From CAZEAP01 sp964510315 (lineage in GTDB: Bacteria > Planctomycetota > Brocadiia > SM23-32), in the NCBI GenBank assembly GCA_964510315.1, contig CAZEAP010000014.1, positions 1 to 64,000 of the forward strand: a stretch of 64,000 nucleotides of DNA, in the 5' to 3' direction. Positions 42,708 to 51,076 of the stretch are shown here, piece by piece. Numbering within the stretch: position 1 is the stretch's first letter; each line of letters starts with the position of its first letter. A model generated the notes under the pieces. The model saw only the letters and a list, made by a program, of their open reading frames with translations. It made no database searches and had not been told where the DNA came from. A program made the position numbers and the translations under genes.

Positions 42708-44606
42708 CTACAGGTTCCCTTCTTCCGGGTTCTCGAAGAACTGGAGGCGATAGAGCCGTTCGTATTCGCCGCCTTCGGCCAGCAATTCCTCGTGGGACCC
42801 CTGCTCTATGATTCGCCCGGCTTTCAGCACCACTATCCTGTGGGCGTCCCGCACGGTGGAGAGCCGATGGGCGATCACGAAGGTCGTCCTGCCCTCCATG
42901 AGGTTCTGCAGGGCGATGCGCACCAGCATCTCCGACTGGGCGTCCAGGCTGGAGGTGGCTTCGTCGAGGATGAGGACAGGGGCGTTCTTCAGGATGGCCC
43001 GTGCGATGGTGATGCACTGCCTCTGTCCCCCGGAGAAGCGGTCTCCCATCTCCCCGGCCAGGGTGTCGTAGCCCTCGGGCATGCTCAGAATGAATTCGTG
43101 GATGTTGGCGGCCCTGGCGGCTGCTACGACTTCTTCGTCGTCGGCTTCGGGGTCTCCGTAGCGGATGTTCTCCCAGATGCTCCGGTTGAACAGGAAAGGA
43201 TGCTGCCCGACGATGGCGATCTGCTCCATGAGGCTTTCCCTTTCGATGCGGCGCACGTCGATGCCGTCGATGCTCACCGAGCCTTGGTCCACGTCGTAGA
43301 ACCGGGGTATCAGGTCGAGCATGGTGGTTTTGCCGGCGCCGGTCTCTCCGACAATTGCGTAGACTTTCCCGGCGGGCACCGAGAGGTTGATACCCCTCAG
43401 CACCGGTTCCTCGTCGTAGGCGAACCAGACGTCCTCGAAGCGGACGCCCTCTTCGACGCCGCTGATTCGGGCCGCGTCCGGGTGGTCCTGTATCTCCGGG
43501 GTGCTGTCCAGCAGCTCGAACATGCGGGCCACGCCGGCCAGGCTCTGCTGCAGGCTGTTGTAGGCCTTGACGATGCGGCGGATGGGGGTGCCGGTGGCGG
43601 CCAGCGCAGCCACGCACTGCAGCATGCTGGGCACGGTGAGTTCGCCGGTAGCCACCAGCCGGCCGGCCATGATGAACACGCCGGACAGCACCAGCACCAG
43701 CAGGAACTCCGGCAGCACGTCGGCCCAGGCCCGGGTGCGCACCAGCTTGAACGCTCTCCTCAATTGTGCCTGCGTACGGGTACGAAATCTGGCGTTCTCC
43801 TCTTCCTCCCGGTCGAAGGACTTCACGACCCGGATGCCCTGCAGCATCTGCGTGATCGAGTCGGTGATGTCGGCCAACCGCTCCAGGTTTTTCTGGCTGT
43901 AGCGGCGGATGCGGCGGCCGTAGCGGCGCTGCAGCAGCGCTATGGCCGGCAGGCAGGCCGCCGTTATCAGGGTTAATTCCCAGCTCGAGGCCAACGCCAC
44001 CCCCAGGAACCCCACCAGCAGCAAAGGCTGCTTGACGATCTTGCCGAAGATCAGCTTCAGCGCAGCGGTGGAGCTTTGCATGTCGTTGGTCAGGCGGCTG
44101 ACGATCTCGCCGGTGCGCTGATGGGAAAAGTAACTCAGCGAAAGGCTGGAGAGCCGCTGGAAAACGTCCATCCGTATGTCGGCCATTATGTGCCAGACCA
44201 CGCGCCGGTGCAGGTATTGGTAAGCCCAGGTGGAGAGGCACAGCAGGGGCCCGACGATGAGGGCCAGCAGGAGGGCCAGCTTCTTCAGGCCGTCGCCGGC
44301 GGAAATCCAGTCGCTGAACGCCTTTACCGGCCCGAACTGCCGAACCCAGCTTTCGGCCTTCTGCTCGGCTTCCGCCAGCACATCTTCGGGGGCCACCTTC
44401 ACCTGCTCCTGCTCGCTGACGCCGGTCGCCTGGCGCTGCTCCAGTTCCTCCATGGCCGGCTTCACGAGCATCAAAACCGCCACGTTCATCATCGCCGAGA
44501 CGGCCAGGGCGACGAAGGCAAGGGTGATGGCCCTCCAGTGAACGGCGGCGTAGCGGTAGAACCGAAGGAGCTGCCGGAAACTGTGCCGCCCAGGTGACGA
44601 GCCCAT
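42708..44606 (-). CDS. ABC exporter, MsbA-like lipid flippase family
   Basis: 632 aa fused permease-ATPase. The membrane domain (about 15-345) includes LSSLSLSYFSHQRTGEIVSR, the coupling-helix motif of MsbA-type exporters, and an unusually long first periplasmic insertion rich in Glu and Gln (about 55-100). The ATPase domain has GETGAGKTT, FSGGQRQCITIARA, VLILDEATSS and IAHRLST. It probably flips lipid A core or another lipid; lpxB is close by but in the opposite orientation. ATG 44606 is favoured because a strong promoter at 44684-44713 lies inside the longer open frame. Confidence 0.85.
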   Translation of the reverse strand: MGSSPGRHSFRQLLRFYRYAAVHWRAITLAFVALAVSAMMNVAVLMLVKPAMEELEQRQATGVSEQEQVKVAPEDVLAEAEQKAESWVRQFGPVKAFSDWISAGDGLKKLALLLALIVGPLLCLSTWAYQYLHRRVVWHIMADIRMDVFQRLSSLSLSYFSHQRTGEIVSRLTNDMQSSTAALKLIFGKIVKQPLLLVGFLGVALASSWELTLITAACLPAIALLQRRYGRRIRRYSQKNLERLADITDSITQMLQGIRVVKSFDREEEENARFRTRTQAQLRRAFKLVRTRAWADVLPEFLLVLVLSGVFIMAGRLVATGELTVPSMLQCVAALAATGTPIRRIVKAYNSLQQSLAGVARMFELLDSTPEIQDHPDAARISGVEEGVRFEDVWFAYDEEPVLRGINLSVPAGKVYAIVGETGAGKTTMLDLIPRFYDVDQGSVSIDGIDVRRIERESLMEQIAIVGQHPFLFNRSIWENIRYGDPEADDEEVVAAARAANIHEFILSMPEGYDTLAGEMGDRFSGGQRQCITIARAILKNAPVLILDEATSSLDAQSEMLVRIALQNLMEGRTTFVIAHRLSTVRDAHRIVVLKAGRIIEQGSHEELLAEGGEYERLYRLQFFENPEEGNL

Positions 44607-44683
44607 CGGGTTCACTCGGAGGATAGAGGGAAGGCTCAGGTGGGCAGAAAACCCTTCCTCAAGATACCAGTGGCCCGAGCCCA

Positions 44684-44713
44684 ATCATAGCGCAGGGGTG
44701 CCTCTACCGTCAA
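44684..44713 (-). promoter_or_regulatory. Promoter of the MsbA-like gene
   Basis: TTGACG (44713-44708), 18 bp spacer, TATGAT (44689-44684) on the minus strand. Leader of about 70 nt. Confidence 0.58.
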
Positions 44714-44805
44714 GCTCGCGGGTCCCCAAGTCATACCGGGTTTCGACCTCTCAACTCTCGGCCGGGCCCGGCCCTCTCCGGCGTACTCGGGGCCACCGTG
44801 AGCGC

Positions 44806-44836
44806 AGCACCACGGAGAAAGGACCCTTGTGGTGCT
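44806..44836. repeat. Short perfect inverted repeat
   Basis: AGCACCAC (44806-44813) and GTGGTGCT (44829-44836) form an 8-bp stem with a 15-nt loop in the 220-bp gap between the MsbA-like promoter and the end of the ZIP gene. There is no T-run, so it is not a standard terminator. Nothing else was seen in this gap. Confidence 0.35.
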
Positions 44837-44904
44837 CGTAGTGTGGTCCCCCGGCGGGGCGGGGCTCGCGGCTTATTGAGGACGCCATGCAGCGAGAGAG
44901 CGCA

Positions 44905-45693
44905 TCACCTCAGCAGAATCAGGCTGGCCGCCATCACCAGCATTCCCCCCAGGACCCCCAGGATGGCCAGGTGGTGGTGACCCTCCGCCTGGGCCAGCGG
45001 CAGAAGCTCGTCGAAGGCGATGTAGATCATGAAACCGGCCACTACGGCCAGCGTGCAGGCCAGCAGAGCGGGGCTGAGGAAGGGCATGAGGGCCAGTCCG
45101 GCCAGGGCGGCCCCCAGCGGTTCGCTGACCCCGGAGAGAAAGGACCACAGGAAAGCTTTCTTCCGGCTGCGGGTTGCGGCGTAGATGGGCACCGCGACCG
45201 CCACCCCCTCGGGGATGTTGTGCAGGGCGATCGCCACAGCTATGGCCAGCCCGACCGAACGGTCCTGCAGAGTGCCGGCGAAGGTTGCCATTCCTTCCGG
45301 AAAATTGTGGATTGCAACCCCGAGAGCGACGAGAAGGGACATCTTGCGAAGGGCGTCCGCGTCCTCCGTCGACGCCGGAGATTCCAGAATGTAGCTGTGG
45401 GAAACCACCACGTCGATCAGCAACATCAGGACGAACCCCCCGAACAGGGCCAGGTGGGCCACCACGAATGCCGCCCCGGCGGCCATGGCTCCCTCGGAGA
45501 GCCCGTTGATGCCGGCCGGGAGCAGTTCGACGTAGGAGACGTGGATCATCACCCCGGCTGAGAATCCCAGCGTCACCGCCATGTACCGGTCACTGGGTTC
45601 GTGCCAGAAGACTGCCACCAGGCTCCCCACAGTGGTCGACAGTCCCGCAGCGGCGGTGAGCAGCATAGCGGTGAGGAACGCGTTCGGATACAT
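44905..45693 (-). CDS. ZIP-family divalent metal transporter (ZupT/GufA-like)
   Basis: 262 aa, eight membrane helices. The metal-path motifs VAIHNFPEGMA and IALHNIPEGVAVAVPIYAA are the canonical HNxPEG pair of the ZIP family. MIHVSYVELLPAGI and the late GFMIYIAFDELLPLAQ are also typical. A short cytoplasmic loop after helix 3 carries SHSYILESPA. It should import zinc, iron or related cations across the inner membrane. A G-rich ribosome binding site lies just before the ATG. Divergently transcribed from the pseudokinase gene. Confidence 0.9.
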   Translation of the reverse strand: MYPNAFLTAMLLTAAAGLSTTVGSLVAVFWHEPSDRYMAVTLGFSAGVMIHVSYVELLPAGINGLSEGAMAAGAAFVVAHLALFGGFVLMLLIDVVVSHSYILESPASTEDADALRKMSLLVALGVAIHNFPEGMATFAGTLQDRSVGLAIAVAIALHNIPEGVAVAVPIYAATRSRKKAFLWSFLSGVSEPLGAALAGLALMPFLSPALLACTLAVVAGFMIYIAFDELLPLAQAEGHHHLAILGVLGGMLVMAASLILLR

Positions 45694-45734
45694 CTGCCCC
45701 CCTCAGGGAAGTGGGGAATCCGTCCAGACTGGAG

Positions 45735-45763
45735 ACTATACCGTCGCGAGCCTGCTTTGACAA
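45735..45763 (-). promoter_or_regulatory. Promoter of the ZIP transporter gene
   Basis: TTGTCA (45763-45758), 17 bp, TATAGT (45740-45735) on the minus strand. Its -35 hexamer overlaps by 5 bp the -35 of the divergent promoter at 45757-45786. Confidence 0.58.
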
Positions 45764-45786
45764 TGCTCCGGGACCGGACGTACAAT
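45757..45786 (+). promoter_or_regulatory. Promoter of the pseudokinase gene
   Basis: Perfect TTGACA at 45757-45762, 18 bp spacer, TACAAT at 45781-45786. Transcription near 45793 supports the GTG at 45837 over the TTG at 45798. Confidence 0.6.
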
Positions 45787-45836
45787 GAGCAGGAGCGTTG
45801 TCGCTTTCGATCACGTGGGACAGGGAGCAGATTCGG

Positions 45837-47510
45837 GTGAGCGAGACCGACCATTCTCCCGCGGGCACCGGCGAGCTGAGCCAGGGCGACCAGGTGGACG
45901 GGATGGAACTGCGGCGGTTGATAGCCGCCGACGAGTTCTGTTCGCTGTGGGAGACCGCCCCGCCCGATCATGCCGTCTTCGACGCCTGCCTGCGGGTCAT
46001 ACCCGCCGGACACCTGCGTTGCGCCGATGCCGAAGAACGTTTTCTTTCGGAGCTGGAGCCCTGGGAGGAGATGAAGGGGAAGGACGTGGTCGAGCTGGTG
46101 GACCACGGGCGTCGCGGCGACTACTACTTCATGTTGATGCGCTATTTCCGTCGGGGGTCCGTTGAGCGGCAATGCGACGATTGGGCCGGTTCCCGACTGG
46201 CGGAATTCGCTGTGCGTTTCGCCGCCGCCCTGGGCCAGGTGCACTCCCGGATGGGCGCTCACGGCAACTTGAAGCCGGGCAACGTGTTCTGCCACGGGCG
46301 GAAAAGCGTTCTGCTCAGCGACTTCATGCTGCCCCTGTGGCTGGACGAGATGGAAGCCGGCTCAGAGGCGCTTCATTCCCGGCTTGTCCATTCATACCGG
46401 GCTCCGGAGCAGGTTGAGGAGCCGGGCAGCTACACTAAGGCTTCCGATGTTTACGCGTTCGCGCTCGTGCTGTTGCGCTGCCTGCTGGGCCGGGACCCGG
46501 CTTCCATCGAGAACCCGCTGGAGGCTCCCTGGCCGAGCGAGCTGACGTTTGTGATGGGCAAATGCCTCCAGCAGGATCCCGAGCAGCGTTTCGGAGACGG
46601 GGCGGAACTCTACGACGCGCTGCGGCGCGATACGGGTCTGGAGGTGGAGGCCGCCCCGGTGGCCGGTTCCGCGGAGGCAGCCGCGCCACCGGGCCAGCCA
46701 GACGAGGAACTGGTCGCCGAACAGCTCGAGGCGGCCCGGGAGAAGGTCCGCGAGGGATACCTCCATGAGGCCGTGGGGCTGCTGGAATCCGTGCCCGCAG
46801 GCACCGAAGGAATGGATGAACTGCTCGACGAGATCGAGCAGAGTCGGGAAGAGAGCAATCGGTTGGTGGAAGAAAGCCTCCGCCTGGCAGAAGGCGGCGA
46901 AAGGGAAGCCGCCGTGAAGGCCCTCAACCGGGCTTACGAGATCTGCCGGGACAGCGCCACCATAGCTTCCCTGAAGGAGGGGATCGCCGGACCCGAGGAA
47001 GGGGCCGCTCCCGCCCCGGCCGGAGGGCCCGGGTCTCCGCTGGTGGAGGCACTGGAGGAGGGCCGCTACTCGGTGGCTCGTCCCCTGCTGGAAAACCAGA
47101 TTCGGGAGCAGGGAATCACCGGCGAATTGCGTGAGGCCGTCCGGCGTTTCAAAAGGGGCAGGGTCCGCAAGAGTTTCCTGAATAATGTCCGCGCGGCCCG
47201 TCGCCTGTACCTCGCCGGCGAAAAGGAGAAGGCCGCAGAACACTGGCTTGAGGCCGCCCGATGGCTGCCCCCGGGTTCGGAGAGGGAGCGGCTGAGGCGG
47301 ATTGCCCGGGAGGCCACCCGGGGGAAGTTGCATCTCGACACGGAGGCCCTGGCCGGCGCCGGAGAGGGTCCCGCGGTCGCCCAGCCCTGGGCGGACGAAG
47401 GCGAGGGCAAGCCGGCCGCTCCGGGGGGCGGGCGGAAATTGCTCAAGACGGCGATCCTGGTCGTGCTGGCGGTTCTGGCGCTGGTCCTGCTTCTGGCGAT
47501 TATCTTGTGA
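45837..47510 (+). CDS. Pseudokinase with helical repeat region and C-terminal anchor
   Basis: 557 aa from GTG with GGGAG nine nt upstream. Residues about 25-275 have a Hanks kinase fold, but key residues are lost. The glycine loop is absent (LRRLIAADEFCSLWE), the VAIK lysine position is Arg53 (CLRVIP), and HRD is replaced by H-G-N in AHGNLKPGNV, so Asn144 stands where the catalytic Asp should be. DFG reads DFM at 162-164, while APE (189-191) and SDVYAFALVLLRCLLG are intact. Residues about 300-520 are charged and helical with TPR-like spacing. One membrane helix ends the protein. Probably a binding or scaffold protein, not a phosphotransferase. Confidence 0.78.
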   Translation: MSETDHSPAGTGELSQGDQVDGMELRRLIAADEFCSLWETAPPDHAVFDACLRVIPAGHLRCADAEERFLSELEPWEEMKGKDVVELVDHGRRGDYYFMLMRYFRRGSVERQCDDWAGSRLAEFAVRFAAALGQVHSRMGAHGNLKPGNVFCHGRKSVLLSDFMLPLWLDEMEAGSEALHSRLVHSYRAPEQVEEPGSYTKASDVYAFALVLLRCLLGRDPASIENPLEAPWPSELTFVMGKCLQQDPEQRFGDGAELYDALRRDTGLEVEAAPVAGSAEAAAPPGQPDEELVAEQLEAAREKVREGYLHEAVGLLESVPAGTEGMDELLDEIEQSREESNRLVEESLRLAEGGEREAAVKALNRAYEICRDSATIASLKEGIAGPEEGAAPAPAGGPGSPLVEALEEGRYSVARPLLENQIREQGITGELREAVRRFKRGRVRKSFLNNVRAARRLYLAGEKEKAAEHWLEAARWLPPGSERERLRRIAREATRGKLHLDTEALAGAGEGPAVAQPWADEGEGKPAAPGGGRKLLKTAILVVLAVLALVLLLAIIL

Positions 47511-47544
47511 GCCGGCGAGGACGGGTGCGAAGGAGGTGGCTACC

Positions 47545-47775
47545 ATCTCGGCGATCGGCAAAGCCCTTATCGTAGCCGGGGCGGTGCTGATGCTGGTGGG
47601 AACACTGTTCCTGGCGGGCGACCGGATACCGCTGCTGGGGAAGCTGCCCGGCGACATCCACATCGAGGGCGAGCGGTTTAGCTTCTACTTTCCCCTGACC
47701 ACCTGCGTGGTGCTGAGCATTGTTACGACGCTCCTGCTCACGCTGGCGGCGCGGTTATTCTTCAGCGGTCGCTGA
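47545..47775 (+). CDS. DUF2905 membrane protein, apparent non-standard ATC start
   Basis: 76 aa. The sequence (SAIGKALIVAGAVLMLVG, then PLLGKLPGDIHIEGERFSFY) is a full-length DUF2905 protein with two membrane helices around the conserved PGDI segment. A perfect AGGAGG lies at 47531-47536, and exactly eight nt later the codon where family members have Met is ATC at 47545. A GTG at 47536 is in frame but sits on the Shine-Dalgarno itself. So this is either a rare AUC start or a sequence error (ATG to ATC). It follows the pseudokinase gene by 34 bp. Function of the family is unknown. Confidence 0.7.
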   Translation: MSAIGKALIVAGAVLMLVGTLFLAGDRIPLLGKLPGDIHIEGERFSFYFPLTTCVVLSIVTTLLLTLAARLFFSGR

Positions 47776-47811
47776 GGGGGGAGTCTTGCGGGGCGGGGAC
47801 CGACGGGGCGG

Positions 47812-48228
47812 TCATTCGCCTTCTTCCTGCTGCTGCTTCCGGTCGGCGGCCTGCGCCTTCAGGTCTTCGGTTACCCGGGTAGCCCTTCCGGTGCGCCCTC
47901 GCAGGTAGTTCAGCTTGGCGCGCCTGACCTTGCCTCTGCGGACCACCTTGATGCGCTCGACGTTGGGAGAATGCAGGGGGAATATGCGCTCCACCCCTTC
48001 TCCCTGGACAATGCGGCGGACGGTGAAGGTCTCCCGACTGCCGCTGCCCTTGCGTCCGATACAGACGCCCCGGAACGCCTGGACCCGTTCCTTGCCGCCC
48101 TCGCGGATGCGGACGCCGACCTCGACGGTGTCGCCTACGCGGAACCCCGGAACGTCGTCCTTCATGTGGGGCTCCTCGACCATTCGCAGCAGGTCCTGTC
48201 CTTTGGGACGTTCTTCCCGGTCACTCAT
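47812..48228 (-). CDS. rplS: 50S ribosomal protein L19
   Basis: 138 aa. FRVGDTVEVGVRIREGGKER, VQAFRGVCIGRKGSGSRETF and VVRRGKVRRAKLNYLRGR are the conserved L19 segments. L19 sits at the 30S-50S interface. The C-terminus is extended by about 20 residues rich in Gln and Glu. The start overlaps the end of trmD by 8 bp, so the two are translationally coupled; last gene of the ffh-rpsP-trmD-rplS operon. Confidence 0.95.
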   Translation of the reverse strand: MSDREERPKGQDLLRMVEEPHMKDDVPGFRVGDTVEVGVRIREGGKERVQAFRGVCIGRKGSGSRETFTVRRIVQGEGVERIFPLHSPNVERIKVVRRGKVRRAKLNYLRGRTGRATRVTEDLKAQAADRKQQQEEGE

Positions 48229-48952
48229 CTGTCTTCTCCATCTGCTGTGGCTCTTTTTCCAAAAGGTCGGACCGCCTGGCCCGGGTGCGTTCTTCGGACT
48301 GTTCCCGCCGCCACTTCTCTATCCTCTGGTGATGCCCGCTCAGAAGGACCTCGGGGACCTTCATCCCGCGAAACTCCGGGGGGCGCGTGTATTGCGGATG
48401 TTCCAGGGCTCCCCGGCTGAAGCTGTCTTGCCGGCTGGACTCCTCATGACCCAGCACGCCGGGAACCAGCCGCACGGCGGCGTCCACTACCACCATGGCG
48501 GCCGCCTCCCCTCCGCTGAGCACGTAGTCGCCGATGGAGACCTCCTCCACCGGCAGGCCGCGGCGGACGCGCTCGTCGATTCCCTCGTAGTGGCCGCACA
48601 GCAGGACTATCCGGTCTGCACGGCTCAGCTCCTCCGCCATGGCCTGTTGGAATCTTCGGCCTTGCGGCGTCAGCAGTATCAGGCGGCCCTCCGGCTCGGC
48701 CATATCCCTGACCGCCTCGTAGCAGCGGTAGACCGGACCGGGCCGGATCACCATTCCGGGGCCGCCGCCGTAGGGGCGGTCGTCGACCTTGTGATGTTTA
48801 TCTCGGCTGTAGTCCCGAATGTCGTGCACGTGGTAGGCGACCAGGCCCTTCTCCTCGGCGATGCCCGGGATGCTGGTGTGCAGGAAGGGCTCAAACACCT
48901 CAGGGAAAAGGGTGAGTATGTCGAACCTGAGCGTAGGGCGAGCGGCGGCCAT
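48221..48952 (-). CDS. trmD: tRNA (guanine-37-N1) methyltransferase
   Basis: 243 aa SPOUT methyltransferase that makes m1G37 and prevents frameshifting. FDILTLFPEVFEPFLHTSIP, DRPYGGGPGMVIRPGPVY, LLCGHYEGIDERV and EVSIGDYVLSGGEAAAMVVV are hallmark motifs around the trefoil-knot SAM site. The C-terminal domain includes PPEFRGMKVPEVLLSGHHQR. G-rich Shine-Dalgarno GGGAAAGGGG precedes the ATG. The usual upstream neighbour rimM is absent here. Confidence 0.95.
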   Translation of the reverse strand: MAAARPTLRFDILTLFPEVFEPFLHTSIPGIAEEKGLVAYHVHDIRDYSRDKHHKVDDRPYGGGPGMVIRPGPVYRCYEAVRDMAEPEGRLILLTPQGRRFQQAMAEELSRADRIVLLCGHYEGIDERVRRGLPVEEVSIGDYVLSGGEAAAMVVVDAAVRLVPGVLGHEESSRQDSFSRGALEHPQYTRPPEFRGMKVPEVLLSGHHQRIEKWRREQSEERTRARRSDLLEKEPQQMEKTDE

Positions 48953-48993
48953 AGTGGCCCCTTTCCCGGCACAGCAGCCGTCGGAGGGCGTGC

Positions 48994-49242
48994 TCAGACC
49001 GCGATGCCGACTGAACGCAGCAACTGTGCGACGCTTTCGCTGGGCTGTGCCCCGACGCTGAGCCAGTGCTCGACTCGCTCGCGGTCGACCGTGACCTTCT
49101 CCTCGTCCTCCCCCTGATGCGGGTCGTAGGAGCCGAGGTACTCGATCGGCTCACTGTCGCGGGACTTGTGCTGCTCGAAGGCCGCAATGCGCCAGTAGGC
49201 CTTGTTCCTGCGTCCGGTTCTTGTCAGCCTGATCCTTACCAT
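48994..49242 (-). CDS. rpsP: 30S ribosomal protein S16
   Basis: 82 aa. MVRIRLTRTGRRNKAYWRIA, then SRDSEPIEYLGSYDP and VEHWLSVGAQPSESV, are standard S16 segments. It lies directly between ffh and trmD on the same strand. The KH-domain gene that often follows rpsP is missing: 41 bp separate it from trmD. Confidence 0.95.
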   Translation of the reverse strand: MVRIRLTRTGRRNKAYWRIAAFEQHKSRDSEPIEYLGSYDPHQGEDEEKVTVDRERVEHWLSVGAQPSESVAQLLRSVGIAV

Positions 49243-49273
49243 GTGCGCCTTTGGGGTTGTGGTTTTGTGGTGT

Positions 49274-50659
49274 TTACTTTCCGCCTCCGCGCCGGCGGTC
49301 CCCGGGGCGGAAGCCTTCCGGCATCTGGTCCATCCCTCCCGGCATGGAGTCCATCAGGGAGTCCATGTCCCCCTGTCCCATCTTGCGCATGATCTTCTTC
49401 ATCTGCTTGAACTGTTTGAGCAGCCGGTTGACGGTAACCGGATCAGTTCCGCTGCCTTTGGCTATGCGGTGGCGTCGGCTGGCGGTGATGATGGCGGGGC
49501 GGGCACGTTCCTCGGGAGTCATGCTGTTGATTATTGCCTCGACGTGTCCGATCTCTTTCTCGTCGAACTCCAGTTGATCGAGCTTGGAGCCGATGAACGG
49601 GAGATGCCCGAGTATGTCCCGCAGCGGACCCATGCGGCGAAGGGTTCGTATCTGCTGGCGGAAGTCCTCCAGGTCGAACTCCGCGCGCCGGAGTTTTTCC
49701 TCCAGCGCCCGGGCGTCCTCCTCCTCGATAACTTTCTGGGCTTTCTCCACCAGGCCGACCACGTCCCCCATCCCGAGGATGCGGTCCGCCATGCGGTCCG
49801 GATGGAAGGGCTCGAACCTGTCGAGTTTTTCCCCCAGTCCGACGAACTTGATGGGTTTGCCGGTAACCGCCTTGATGGAGAGCGCCGCGCCGCCGCGGGC
49901 GTCGCCGTCAAGCTTAGTCAGGATAACTCCGTCGAACTCCAGATGGCGGTTGAACTCCAGTGCGCTGTTGACCGCGTCCTGGCCGGTCATCGCGTCGGCC
50001 ACCAGGTAGATCTGGTCGGGCTTGATCCGTTTTTTGATCTCCCGGAGCTCCCCCATCATCTCCTCGTCGATGTGCAGCCGTCCGGCGGTGTCCACGATGA
50101 CCGGCCCGACGTCCTCCTCGGTCGCCCTGAACCGGGCCTGCATGGCGACGGTCAGGGCGTCGGCCCCCTTGTCGCTGACCACCGGGACGTCGCACTGCTC
50201 GCCCAGCTTCTCAAGCTGCTCCACGGCGGCCGGCCGTCGCACGTCCGCTGCGGCCAGAAGGGGGGAGCAACTGAAGTTCTCCCGCAGGTAGATGGCCAGT
50301 TTCGCGCAGCTCGTCGTCTTGCCGCTGCCCTGCAGGCCGCAAAGCATCAGCACCGTGGGGCTGCCGTCGCCCTTCATGGGAATGCTGGTATCGACCGGGC
50401 CGATGAGGGCCTCGATCTCCTCGTGAACGATCTTGACGATCTGCTGGGCGGGATCGACCCCCTGGATCACCTCTTCGCCGACGGCCTTGGTGCGGACCCG
50501 CTCGATAAACTCCTTGACCACCCGATAGTTGACGTCCGCCTCCAGCAGGGCCAGCCGGACCTCCTTGAGGCCCTCGTCGATGTTCTTCTCGGTCAGCTTG
50601 GCGCGGCCCCGAAGCTTCGAGAAGAAACCTTCCAGTGTGTTGCTCAGGGTCTCAAACAC
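49274..50659 (-). CDS. ffh: Signal recognition particle protein Ffh
   Basis: 461 aa GTPase. The N domain starts MFETLSNTLEGFF, and the G domain has GLQGSGKTTSCAKLA (P-loop), ADVRRPAAVEQLE, VDTAGRLHIDEEMM and LTKLDGDARGGAALS. The M domain (about 305-435) ends with Met-rich MDSLMDSMPGGMDQMPEGF for signal-sequence binding. Start is GTG with no clear Shine-Dalgarno. It targets membrane proteins with 4.5S RNA and FtsY, neither of which was found in this window. First gene of the four-gene operon. Confidence 0.95.
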   Translation of the reverse strand: MFETLSNTLEGFFSKLRGRAKLTEKNIDEGLKEVRLALLEADVNYRVVKEFIERVRTKAVGEEVIQGVDPAQQIVKIVHEEIEALIGPVDTSIPMKGDGSPTVLMLCGLQGSGKTTSCAKLAIYLRENFSCSPLLAAADVRRPAAVEQLEKLGEQCDVPVVSDKGADALTVAMQARFRATEEDVGPVIVDTAGRLHIDEEMMGELREIKKRIKPDQIYLVADAMTGQDAVNSALEFNRHLEFDGVILTKLDGDARGGAALSIKAVTGKPIKFVGLGEKLDRFEPFHPDRMADRILGMGDVVGLVEKAQKVIEEEDARALEEKLRRAEFDLEDFRQQIRTLRRMGPLRDILGHLPFIGSKLDQLEFDEKEIGHVEAIINSMTPEERARPAIITASRRHRIAKGSGTDPVTVNRLLKQFKQMKKIMRKMGQGDMDSLMDSMPGGMDQMPEGFRPGDRRRGGGK

Positions 50660-51076
50660 GATAAGCGTCGCTTACAGAAGTAAAGGACTCAGCCGGCCGC
50701 CCCGCGGGCATTCCAGCACACCCCACCGAGGACAAAGCCCCCGACGGCGGCATCCCCCCGCAAGATTCGTTCGGAAAGGGAGTAGTAACGCCGCCCGCTG
50801 GAGCGCGAAGCGGCAAACACGGGAAAGGCCACGGGCCACCCGCCATTTCCCCCTAATTATATCAGAAGGGCGGGGTAGTTCAACCGAAAAGCCCTCCGGC
50901 GGCCGCGCGCGGGGCCTCGACCACGGTCCGGTCACATCAGACCCCTCGCGGCGCCCGGCCCGCCGTCTCGCCGGCCCTTGCAGCAAAAGCCCCCCGGATG
51001 CTAAGCTCTCTGCTGTCGCCGGCGAGACGGCGGGCCGAGAATGCTCTCCTCCTTTGTACGTCTCAGGAGCCAGTCC
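50660..51076. other. Intergenic region between ffh and the phosphatidyltransferase
   Basis: Holds the ffh promoter (50856-50883) and a roughly 190-nt ffh leader. A weak plus-strand -35/-10 pair for the phosphatidyltransferase gene can be drawn at 50978-50983 and 51002-51007. No ORF here has domain-like features, and no structured RNA was recognised. Confidence 0.5.
50856..50883 (-). promoter_or_regulatory. Promoter of the ffh-rpsP-trmD-rplS operon
   Basis: TTGAAC (50883-50878), 16 bp spacer, perfect TATAAT (50861-50856) on the minus strand. It leaves an unusually long leader of about 190 nt before the ffh GTG. Confidence 0.6.

Noticed and set aside
50761..50792. CGGAAAGGGAGTAG near ffh, reminiscent of the SRP RNA apical loop
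   Set aside because: The closing base pairs of the GGAA tetraloop do not form, and no flanking helix could be drawn.
50652..50846. 64-codon frame in the ffh leader
   Set aside because: It starts at the predicted transcription start without a ribosome binding site and has no motif; more likely untranslated leader.
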